NCBI GenBank assembly: GCA_900315105.1 | Contig: OMXX01000081.1 | Coordinates: 1 to 16,620 of the forward strand | Direction: 5' to 3' | From: an uncultured Prevotellaceae bacterium | GTDB taxonomy: Bacteria; Bacteroidota; Bacteroidia; Bacteroidales; Bacteroidaceae | Length of the DNA: 16,620 nucleotides | In this document: one piece after another, positions 6,376-12,745 of the stretch | Layout: each line of letters opens with the position of its first letter | Numbering within the stretch: position 1 is the first letter of the stretch | The notes under the pieces: generated by a model | Seen by the model: the letters and a program-made list of their open reading frames with translations, nothing else | Database searches by the model: none | Told to the model about the DNA's origin: nothing | Position numbers and translations under genes: made by a program

Positions 6376-7839
6376 TTACAGGCTATTGCCACTTAATGTT
6401 TGATATAACTCTACAGAGTATTTGTCCGTCATACTTGCTACATAATCGACAATTAGCCTTAATCTTGTATATGGAGATAATCTACTAATATCAAATTCTC
6501 CTATCTCATCAGGGGAAATGACTTTTGTTTCCGGATAATCTCCAGGCAGCCCTTCTTTCATAGCAACTGCTATTCTACTCTCAGAAATTATTCCTTTAAT
6601 TCGAGACTGATAAGCACGGTCGTGATGGAAAAAATATTTTAAAAGAATATCTAAAAGACCTGTAATAACAGAATTACCTGTAATCTCGAATTTTAATACA
6701 TTTCTATTTGAGAGTATCTTCTGTTTGGTAAACACTTTCAGAGCTTCTGCTACAAAATTAGGATCATCATATACTAATTCTTCATCTTTTTTCCCATAAT
6801 CACCATTATCAATTTCTTTAAGATTACGAATAAAATTACGGATAGTCAAATCTACGAGATATGTAATTAAGTGTTCTCGTAACTCCAAACGAATCTGGCG
6901 CTGATCTCTAATTTTCAAATCTTCATCACTGATATGATAATCAATAATTTCTCGAATTTGAACTAGTTCACCTTTCTTTTCACTTATTATTTTACTAAGT
7001 TCATCCAACAAATTCTTTATACTATACCAGCCCTGGAACAAACCGTCTTCCACATCCATCGTACCATAGCAGATAGTATCTGCTGCCTCCACAAGAAAAG
7101 CAAGCGGGTGACGTTTGATCGAACCATCAGAATTTTCCAAATGACAATTATCAACTATTTTATGGAATAACTCGCGCTCTGTTTTGAAAATACCATGTTT
7201 ATGGTTTCCTACATACCCTTTCTTGATTCTTTCTCCTTCATTAGGATACTTCAAATATGCGCCCAATGTTCCATAGGTAAGGTTCAAACCATCAAGAGTA
7301 CCAGCATACTGCAACTTAGAAACAATGCGTATACCAAGCGCATTGCCGTCAAACTGGGTAAAATCAATTTTGTGTTCTCCGATTCTTTCTGATATTTCCT
7401 TATTCTTTTTTGACTTAAAGAATGTGGTAAAATAATCTTTAATAGTATCCTCGCCAAAATGACCGAATGGCGGATTACCAATATCGTGAAGTAGTGATGC
7501 CGACTTAAGTATTGCTCGAATATACTGCGCATCCTCAAAAGCTCGCTCCTCATTATCGCCATATAGAGCTTTAAACTCTTTACTCCTTGTATAATTGCAT
7601 GCCAATGACTCTGCAATATTCATTACATGCATGGAATGAGTTAAACGAGTCAATATACAATCACCACTCGACAAAGGTATAACCTGAGTCTTATCATGCA
7701 TTCTGCGAAGCGCAGGACAAAAGACCACTTTCCCGAAATCCACCTCAAAAGGATTTCGCCGATCCTTAATAGGATCAATTATTGTTTCTTTTCTCCACCT
7801 TTCCTTAGAAAGGTATTTTTTCCAATCTATATAATACAT
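6376..7839 (-). CDS. dGTP triphosphohydrolase-like HD-domain protein
   Basis: A 487-residue protein with the layout of deoxynucleoside triphosphate triphosphohydrolases (dGTP to deoxyguanosine plus triphosphate; E. coli Dgt is of similar length). Visible motifs: DPIKDRRNPFEVDFGKVVFCPALRRM near the N-terminus; H68 in TRLTHSMHV; the HD pair H118-D119 in SLLHDIGNPPFGHFGE; and a downstream aspartate in EAADTICYGTMDVEDG (about residue 253). Together these are a complete metal-binding HD site. A long variable helical C-terminal half follows, ending near YTRLRLIVDYVASMTDKYS. Such enzymes keep dNTP pools low, and some act against phages by depleting dGTP. Whether this copy is housekeeping or defensive is not settled by sequence; its setting favours defence. 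It has its own candidate promoter. Confidence 0.88.
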   Translation of the reverse strand: MYYIDWKKYLSKERWRKETIIDPIKDRRNPFEVDFGKVVFCPALRRMHDKTQVIPLSSGDCILTRLTHSMHVMNIAESLACNYTRSKEFKALYGDNEERAFEDAQYIRAILKSASLLHDIGNPPFGHFGEDTIKDYFTTFFKSKKNKEISERIGEHKIDFTQFDGNALGIRIVSKLQYAGTLDGLNLTYGTLGAYLKYPNEGERIKKGYVGNHKHGIFKTERELFHKIVDNCHLENSDGSIKRHPLAFLVEAADTICYGTMDVEDGLFQGWYSIKNLLDELSKIISEKKGELVQIREIIDYHISDEDLKIRDQRQIRLELREHLITYLVDLTIRNFIRNLKEIDNGDYGKKDEELVYDDPNFVAEALKVFTKQKILSNRNVLKFEITGNSVITGLLDILLKYFFHHDRAYQSRIKGIISESRIAVAMKEGLPGDYPETKVISPDEIGEFDISRLSPYTRLRLIVDYVASMTDKYSVELYQTLSGNSL

Positions 7840-7858
7840 AAGTCGTATACTATCTATA

Positions 7859-7890
7859 GAAAGATAACAAAAGAATCTGTTTCATAGCAA
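7859..7890 (-). promoter_or_regulatory. Candidate promoter of the dGTPase-like gene
   Basis: On the minus strand TTG (7890-7888), a 21-nt spacer, then TATCTTTC (7866-7859) approximates the Bacteroidetes promoter (TTG, 19-20 nt, TAnnTTTG), with one mismatch and a slightly long spacer. It would give a leader of about 10-15 nt. The rest of the 213-base gap to the next gene (7840-8052) shows no other gene. Confidence 0.3.
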
Positions 7891-8052
7891 GGAGAGCAGT
7901 CAGTTAATACAGACGTGGGCAGCATATTTGGTCGAGTCGAGACAAAAGTCAATGTTATTAAAATCTTTATTGCAATATAACAATTGTCTTCATTTATAAA
8001 CGGGTCCCATTTGGCTTGTCACTCTAGTCACACAGATATCACAGATTTGAAC

Positions 8053-9306
8053 TTATAATTCCGTGGGTTCATTTAAGGTATCAACTAAGCGCTGTATTAC
8101 AGACCTCTGAAGGATATTTTGTTGTTCAACATCTAACCCACGCAATTTTATAAGATTATTAAACTGGAATAGCCCTAATTCCAATAGAAGTTTTGCTATT
8201 AGCTCATCTGCGAAAGATGAAGACATAACAGCAATATCTTTAAAATCTAGAATTAGTGGTTTCTTAGTCTCACTTATGAGATTCATTATCTCATTCTTTA
8301 GTCGGACAGCAGCTTCTCTAGTACCTGTTCCATCTGCATGTTCTTTAACCAAAAAATAACTATTTCCTCTGTCATCATCAAAACTTTCTACATACATATC
8401 TACTATAGGATATGATTTTCCCCTGAAGGCCAAAGCGTCAGTCAATGAAATCTCTTTATCATAGCTCAACTGGAAGTCGATAATAGTACCAGGTGTTTCC
8501 TTCGATATTACAGGTAGATACTTGAATGTGTTTATGGTACCATTATTATATCGATATGAAGCTCCATCAGAAACAATTTCAAGACTACCATTGCCATTCT
8601 TTACTATAGAATGAAGTCCAAACAATCCATTACCCTGACCTACTTTACGATCTCGCGTTACCTCCTCTTTTATTGCCAAGGTTATTGCATCCAAAGGAAA
8701 ATGAGGATGGAATACCGAATTCCTTAATGAGTTAAAGATACCAATACCAGAGTCGAAAACAGTAAAAGCAACTTTCTTTGTTTTCTGGTGTAATTGGCCC
8801 ATAACATATCCACGCCCTGCCTCAGAATGGATAAACACGTTATCCATTACCTCGTTGAGTGACCAAGTCAGTGAACTGATTATACCAGGGCTGAATCTAT
8901 CTTCCTTCCTTAATTCAATCTCGTATGCATCAACAATATTACCAACTTCGCCAGCATTAGTGAACTCCCACACACGGTTCAAAATATTAGGCTCAGTAGC
9001 TGTATAATGTGAAGGATTAGAAAAGTTTGTCTTTGATAATGCGGGGTGCATACTCTCAAACTCGAACTCAATTCCTTGGCTCTTATAAAACTTTATTATC
9101 CCAGAAAGAGGTACTATAACATTGGGGAAAAAGCCTTTCAACTGAGTCATATCAATCTGAAAGTTATCAAAACCAGCCTTGCTCCCTTTTTTTATTTCAT
9201 CAATGAAACGGGATACCACCTTTGACTTGTCTAAGCTATGAATGGAAATAACATCCAACTCTCGTTCCACAAGGGGCTTGGTTTCACAATCTTTTCTATA
9301 TGCCAT
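8053..9306 (-). CDS. HATPase fused to STAS-like domains (DUF4325-like C-terminus)
   Basis: A 417-residue soluble protein. Residues 12-90 look like a STAS-type alpha/beta region (FDNFQIDMTQLKGFFPNV). Residues 140-280 are a GHKL/HATPase fold with N-box NEVMDNVFIHS (151-161, E152 and N156), DSGIGI (185-190) and a glycine-rich lid GQGNGLFGL (223-231). Residues 300-417 resemble the STAS-like DUF4325: a basic strand, then PLILDFKDIAVMSSSFADELIAKLL, the analogue of the STAS strand-loop-helix. No phosphoacceptor His, receiver or membrane segment is present, so it is not an ordinary sensor kinase. By analogy with anti-sigma kinases (HATPase) and anti-sigma antagonists (STAS), it may be a self-contained switch. 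It stands alone, with gaps of 129 and 213 bases to its neighbours. Function unknown. Confidence 0.75.
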   Translation of the reverse strand: MAYRKDCETKPLVERELDVISIHSLDKSKVVSRFIDEIKKGSKAGFDNFQIDMTQLKGFFPNVIVPLSGIIKFYKSQGIEFEFESMHPALSKTNFSNPSHYTATEPNILNRVWEFTNAGEVGNIVDAYEIELRKEDRFSPGIISSLTWSLNEVMDNVFIHSEAGRGYVMGQLHQKTKKVAFTVFDSGIGIFNSLRNSVFHPHFPLDAITLAIKEEVTRDRKVGQGNGLFGLHSIVKNGNGSLEIVSDGASYRYNNGTINTFKYLPVISKETPGTIIDFQLSYDKEISLTDALAFRGKSYPIVDMYVESFDDDRGNSYFLVKEHADGTGTREAAVRLKNEIMNLISETKKPLILDFKDIAVMSSSFADELIAKLLLELGLFQFNNLIKLRGLDVEQQNILQRSVIQRLVDTLNEPTEL

Positions 9307-9435
9307 AAATTTCGATACAATGAAAGCAGCAAAGTCAAGCGCTGATGGTCAAGTTTGCAAACCACCTATTTTATAACTGCTTAAGTTTATAATGCCACAC
9401 TGCTTAAAAAGTGAAGCAATTGGTCTGTGAAAGTA

Positions 9436-9981
9436 TCACTGTTTTTTCTGATTATTATCCTCTTTTACCTCATAACTTTCCACAAACCGTAATGCACTTA
9501 TCACCCGCTGTGTATGGAATGATAGTTGATTATATGTCTTGTAGGCTTTGAGTTCAGCAATTGCTGCAGGAGCATCGAGGACTCCGCTTTCATAGAGGTT
9601 GACAACAGTGAAGACTTTATCGTTTGCCACTGGGCCAAACACTAAATCGTAATCGTGTTCTACGCCCTTTCGACAATCTACCACAAAATTAAGCCAATCT
9701 TCATCTGGTCCGTTGAATTCTCTTATCTTCAGTTCGGGGTTAGTCAAAAGCGTTTCGTTAATCTCAAAAACTGAAACAATCTTCCTGCCTTTCTTTGCCC
9801 TATCAAGTTTGATAGAAGTCCAGTGTTCTGCCTGTTCCTTCTGAGTAGTGGTATAAAAGCCGCGTCCAAAGTCGGTTTTCTTTCTGCCCATCCTCAGACT
9901 AGGCTTCTTAACCTCCACATTTGAACCGTGAAATAGTCTTACCTTTGGTCGAGTTTCATCTCGATTAGTCGCAACTTTCAT
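9436..9981 (-). CDS. DUF3990 protein, putative ADP-ribosyltransferase-fold toxin
   Basis: A 181-residue protein with the DUF3990 signature: LFHGSNVEVKKPSL (16-29), then TDFGRGFYTTTQKEQAEHW (36-54). HGS and DFGxGFYTT recall the beta strands that bind NAD in ADP-ribosyltransferase-like folds, although the catalytic glutamate is not obvious to me. The gene overlaps the preceding DUF3791 gene by 4 bp (ATGA, 9978-9981), the arrangement of a translationally coupled toxin-antitoxin pair. The C-terminus is charged (KEDNNQKKQ). Toxicity and target are inferred from family context, not shown. Confidence 0.75.
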   Translation of the reverse strand: MKVATNRDETRPKVRLFHGSNVEVKKPSLRMGRKKTDFGRGFYTTTQKEQAEHWTSIKLDRAKKGRKIVSVFEINETLLTNPELKIREFNGPDEDWLNFVVDCRKGVEHDYDLVFGPVANDKVFTVVNLYESGVLDAPAAIAELKAYKTYNQLSFHTQRVISALRFVESYEVKEDNNQKKQ

Positions 9982-10406
9982 CTTCTTTTTCTACGTTGAA
10001 TGATACGGTCTATTTCGTCAATCATATACCCTGTTCCCTGAGTATGAAGCAGGTCGTAATGATCTAATAGGAAGTCGTCAACTCCGTAACGCTTCATAAG
10101 AGCCAAAGCCTGCAAGCCAGTAAGGCCTTTTGCTAAGGCATACTTTTCCAGCGTATATATATAGAAATCAGACACTTCTGGTTCAACCACACGTACATCT
10201 GTTTTTCTTGCCGACTCAAACTCTTCATAGAGCGCCTCGGTGCTCAAATACCACCACTTGGCGCCTTCATCATAGAGGTTGTCGTACATGGGGTTGATGT
10301 ATATATATGTAAGAGCCTCTTCCAAAGAAATATGTTTTCTCTGGGATACATATTCCGCCAACCGTGAAATTTTGATTGGGACTATCTGTTCTTCGTAAAC
10401 GCCCAT
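9978..10406 (-). CDS. DUF3791-containing partner, putative antitoxin
   Basis: A 142-residue protein. The C-terminal half (about 78-142: DFYIYTLEKYALAKGLTG, then YGVDDFLLDHYDLLHTQG) is DUF3791-like. The N-terminal half (EYVSQRKHISLEEALTYIY, then KWWYLSTEALYEEF) is a second small helical region that seems fused on; DUF3791 proteins are often only about 75 residues. The gene is upstream of and overlaps DUF3990, as antitoxin genes usually do. Expression probably starts at the promoter at 10539-10569, through a leader of about 125 nt holding the hairpin repeat. Antitoxin role is inferred from the pairing. Confidence 0.7.
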   Translation of the reverse strand: MGVYEEQIVPIKISRLAEYVSQRKHISLEEALTYIYINPMYDNLYDEGAKWWYLSTEALYEEFESARKTDVRVVEPEVSDFYIYTLEKYALAKGLTGLQALALMKRYGVDDFLLDHYDLLHTQGTGYMIDEIDRIIQRRKRR

Positions 10407-10491
10407 TTGTGATTGGGTACATCAAATATTCTAGCGCCGAGCATAAGTAATTTATTTGCAGAGCGTTAGGAATATTTTGGTATTCAAATTA

Positions 10492-10550
10492 TATAGAAGA
10501 GGATGTTGTTTTTGGAACCGGTTCCTCTTTATATGGCGCAAAAATACGAA
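10492..10550 (-). repeat. Hairpin leader repeat, copy B (upstream of the DUF3791/DUF3990 pair)
   Basis: TATA-g-AAGAGGA (10492-10503) pairs with TCCTCTT-TATA (10523-10533), 11 bp with one bulge. The loop includes the perfect palindrome GGAACCGGTTCC (10514-10525), which could also pair with itself. The repeat ends in the -7 box of the promoter, so the transcript would begin at the base of the hairpin. It is the better preserved relative of 6106-6165. Of 10407-10724, the remainder holds only this repeat, the promoter and a terminator. Confidence 0.65.
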
Positions 10551-10569
10551 AAAAATTAAAATCAACCAA
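10539..10569 (-). promoter_or_regulatory. Bacteroidetes-type promoter of the DUF3791/DUF3990 pair
   Basis: On the minus strand TTG (10569-10567), a 20-nt spacer and TATTTTTG (10546-10539) fit the TTG-N19/20-TAnnTTTG consensus. Transcription would start near 10531, at the edge of the hairpin repeat, and read into the gene at 10406. Confidence 0.6.
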
Positions 10570-10666
10570 AGAAATTGGTAGTTTTTTGTTAAAAGAGAGT
10601 CTTCACTATCGATTTCATCAGAAACAAACTCCTCTGAATGAGAACAGACTAACTCAAAATACAAAC

Positions 10667-10706
10667 GCAAGCGGGTGTATCAATATTGACTGACACACCC
10701 GCTTGC
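10667..10706 (-). terminator. Strong hairpin terminator after the HA-domain gene
   Basis: GCAAGCGGGTGT (10667-10678) and ACACCCGCTTGC (10695-10706) form a perfect 12-bp stem with a 16-nt loop, 18 bases beyond the stop of the gene ending at 10725. On the minus strand it is followed by GTTTGTATTTTG, moderately T-rich. Position and strength fit an intrinsic terminator that isolates the HA-domain gene from the toxin-antitoxin promoter. Confidence 0.8.
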
Positions 10707-10724
10707 TATTAAGGATTATCGTGA

Positions 10725-10955
10725 CTACTGGTATTGGTTGACCCTCTTATATTGCTCTATCAATGTCAGTAATTCTTCGAACATTTTAATCCTTTCCGGT
10801 TTCATCTTTCCAGCATTCATCAACTTTCTATTGGCCTTCAACCAATTAAGCATATCATGCTCTTCCATACGATACTTCGACGGATTCCTTTTGTTGGTTT
10901 CTATAAACGTCTTCAATTCATTGTATCTTGCTAACCAACGTTCATCTTGTTTCAT
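10725..10955 (-). CDS. Stand-alone helicase-associated (HA) domain protein
   Basis: A 76-residue protein that is little more than one helicase-associated domain (HA, a three-helix DNA-binding unit normally found as C-terminal repeats of large helicases): ERWLARYNELKTF, then MLNWLKANRKLMNAGK, then a final helix. No helicase core is attached. The start is supported by a clear Shine-Dalgarno AAGGAG (10969-10964) 8 nt before ATG, unusual in Bacteroidetes. The terminator downstream supports a real transcription unit. Directly upstream of the AAGGAG begins dispersed repeat copy 3, so the promoter, if any, lies in or beyond the repeat. It may be a relic of a helicase gene or a small DNA-binding regulator. 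Confidence 0.65.
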   Translation of the reverse strand: MKQDERWLARYNELKTFIETNKRNPSKYRMEEHDMLNWLKANRKLMNAGKMKPERIKMFEELLTLIEQYKRVNQYQ

Positions 10956-10969
10956 AGAAAAAACTCCTT

Positions 10970-11171
10970 AGGCTCTCAAAATCTTTACTGCTATACACCA
11001 TCGCTCTCATTCTTTGAACGAATGCCACACAGCTATGCCGCTTGTTCCGTAATCGACTTTGCCGCTTCGCTTGTCGAAGAAGCTCTCAAGAAAGGTATCA
11101 TATTTCCCATTCGTGCACAAGATGTCAAAATTGACAGCTTATGTTTTTCATATATAGAACAAGCTCAGTAA
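10970..11171 (+). repeat. Dispersed repeat copy 3 (longest)
   Basis: This copy joins the parts seen singly elsewhere: 10970-11021 equals copy 1, 11032-11108 nearly equals copy 2, and 11089-11141 resembles the end of copy 1. On the plus strand it is open and encodes CYTPSLSFFERMPHSYAA, CSVIDFAASLVEEALKKG, IIFP and QDVKIDSL, ending at a stop near 11171. Within it CTTCGCTTGTCGAAG can form a short hairpin. It lies between the lipase stop (11212) and the HA-domain start. I do not recognise the encoded family. Confidence 0.8.
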
Positions 11172-11211
11172 TCGAGTTGGGATCATTTGGATGCTGTCTT
11201 TAGCAGAATAG

Positions 11212-12597
11212 CTATTTACAATACAATAAAGAATTATTTATACGCTCATTCAGAGTTTCTATCTTGTGGGCTTCAAGTATCCCGAGATCGTTGGTATCAA
11301 CGTATCTGGGTTTAACCAAAATATTACCAGTTTTTGAAGCAAAATCTGTTGTACCTGCAATGAATGACAGATTGCTTTGAGTTTTACCTGGTAGATGATT
11401 ACTAAGAATGTCACAAGCCTCTGCAGACAATCCTGCTGCATTATAACCATAGCCATCAATTCGAACGTCATTATTAGCAGCACATGAGAACTGCATCAAT
11501 CCACCTCCTAATGAGTGACCAAACACGCATAATTTCTCATTGGGAAACATTTTTAATACCATGTCAACTATACCTACTGAAGCGAAATATGCTGGTGTTG
11601 GTTTATATACAGCCTGTATGAAATCTGTTAGGATATTCTCTATCGTTATTAAACCTGATCTAAAATTTCTAAAGTCAATCCTTGTACCTGCAAATGCTAA
11701 GCAATGACCTATGTTGGAATTGTCGAAAAGTGCGACCTTCAAGCCATAGGCATCTTCAAGTTTCAGATACATGGTCAAATTATCATAATTTGAAGTAATG
11801 TCATTAACTATCTGGCTTGACCATGTAACTGGAGTTATTGGTATTTTCTTACCCTGACATGGTTTATTATTACCATAGGCATAATCAGCAAATGCCACTC
11901 CATAACGCTCTGACAAAGTGAAAACAGTTGTAATCTGCTTACAATCTCTCTTTTGGGTTGCGAGTTTGATAGCATTATATATTACTGTAGAAGCGATAGA
12001 GTTATATGTTATATACAAGTAATCAAAATAATTTTCCCAAGTGAACCCCATCTTCTTACTACCTTCATAAGCGAATTTTGTCACAAGTGGAACTTTCTGG
12101 ATATGTTTACAAAAGGATATCAATTTTTGAATGACAACTTGTGTAACACAAAGAGCCTGCAATATGAATTGAGGGGTGTTTCGAATTATAAAGCGCTGAT
12201 GATCGTACCAATAATATGGGGACGCCCATAGTTGGAAAGAGCGTTTATCGTAGTCCTTTTCCAATAGCCAACGATATAAATGCGAATCACTATGGAACCA
12301 AACATCCAAAGCCTCTATCAGTTGATTGTAGGTTTGGAAATAGTAAAATAAAGAACTACCCTCTTGATCTATAAACAATATGTTATTAAGCAGTATATCA
12401 GAGAACGAAGCGCCACCTTCTTCTCGTTTAAACTTGCTAAAAGTCATATCGGTAATAGCACCTGAAATAAAATCATACTTATCCATAAGGACTGCATACA
12501 AATGATCGACCTGATCAAATGACGCCTCTGGTTTAAAGTCTAACGGACTAAAAGCTATCTCATTTGGATTTATATAATGATCAAAGAGTGAATCCAT
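11212..12597 (-). CDS. Class 3 lipase-like alpha/beta hydrolase with N-terminal extension
   Basis: A 461-residue protein. The C-terminal part (about 225-461) is a lipase class 3 fold: YGVAFADYAYG, AFAGT (301-305, oxyanion-hole strand), KLCVFGHSLGGG with nucleophile S362 in GHSLGG, and plausible triad partners D418 (AGTTDF) and H444 (EAHKIE). The first ~220 residues are helical, aromatic-rich and unrecognised. There is no signal peptide, so it should act in the cytoplasm or at the inner leaflet, probably on acyl esters or phospholipids. Intracellular lipases of this sort serve as membrane-damaging effectors in several antiphage systems; that role here is inference. The gap of about 150 bases to the NTPase gene upstream carries repeat copy 4, so cotranscription is uncertain. 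Confidence 0.82.
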   Translation of the reverse strand: MDSLFDHYINPNEIAFSPLDFKPEASFDQVDHLYAVLMDKYDFISGAITDMTFSKFKREEGGASFSDILLNNILFIDQEGSSLFYYFQTYNQLIEALDVWFHSDSHLYRWLLEKDYDKRSFQLWASPYYWYDHQRFIIRNTPQFILQALCVTQVVIQKLISFCKHIQKVPLVTKFAYEGSKKMGFTWENYFDYLYITYNSIASTVIYNAIKLATQKRDCKQITTVFTLSERYGVAFADYAYGNNKPCQGKKIPITPVTWSSQIVNDITSNYDNLTMYLKLEDAYGLKVALFDNSNIGHCLAFAGTRIDFRNFRSGLITIENILTDFIQAVYKPTPAYFASVGIVDMVLKMFPNEKLCVFGHSLGGGLMQFSCAANNDVRIDGYGYNAAGLSAEACDILSNHLPGKTQSNLSFIAGTTDFASKTGNILVKPRYVDTNDLGILEAHKIETLNERINNSLLYCK

Positions 12598-12632
12598 CTA
12601 TAAACTGGTAATTTTGATTTCCTAAAAAAAAT

Positions 12633-12696
12633 AAATTTACAACTTCTTATCTTTAGTTGCTTGATCGCTTCGCTCATCGAAGAAGGCCTCAAGAAC
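12633..12696 (+). repeat. Dispersed repeat copy 4 (rearranged fragment)
   Basis: AAATTTACAACTT (12633-12645) matches the end of copy 2 (6303-6315). It is followed by 12658-12696, which resembles the middle of copies 2 and 3 (plus-strand peptide LIASLIEEGLK against DFVASLVEEGLKK). The order is reversed compared with the other copies, so this may be a junction of two copies. It lies between the NTPase gene and the lipase. Confidence 0.5.
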
Positions 12697-12745
12697 CAAA
12701 AGACACTGATGAGCTTGTACCACAAATGTGTCTGAAGCGGTTGAT

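Noticed and set aside
7284..7616. Minus-strand 110-codon ORF
   Set aside because: It lies inside the dGTPase-like gene in another frame, across its HD motif; a shadow.
7955..7981. Possible fifth trace of the dispersed repeat (AAAATCTTTATTGC)
   Set aside because: Only about 14 bases agree well with copies 1 and 3, the matching frame has a stop, and such AT-rich matches can occur by chance.
9307..9435. Promoter-like TTG and TGACTTTG on the minus strand upstream of the HATPase-STAS gene
   Set aside because: The -7 box departs from the consensus in its most conserved part and no second signal supports it.
10452..10670. Minus-strand 72-codon ORF
   Set aside because: It reads through the promoter, the hairpin repeat and AT-rich leader, with low-complexity hydrophobic composition; no sign of a real protein.
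10947..11171. Plus-strand 74-codon ORF
   Set aside because: It overlaps the start of the HA-domain gene on the other strand. Only the repeat part looks protein-derived, so it is reported as repeat copy 3.
442..12597. CRISPR array or tRNA genes
   Set aside because: No regularly spaced short repeats and no cloverleaf-like sequence were seen on either strand.
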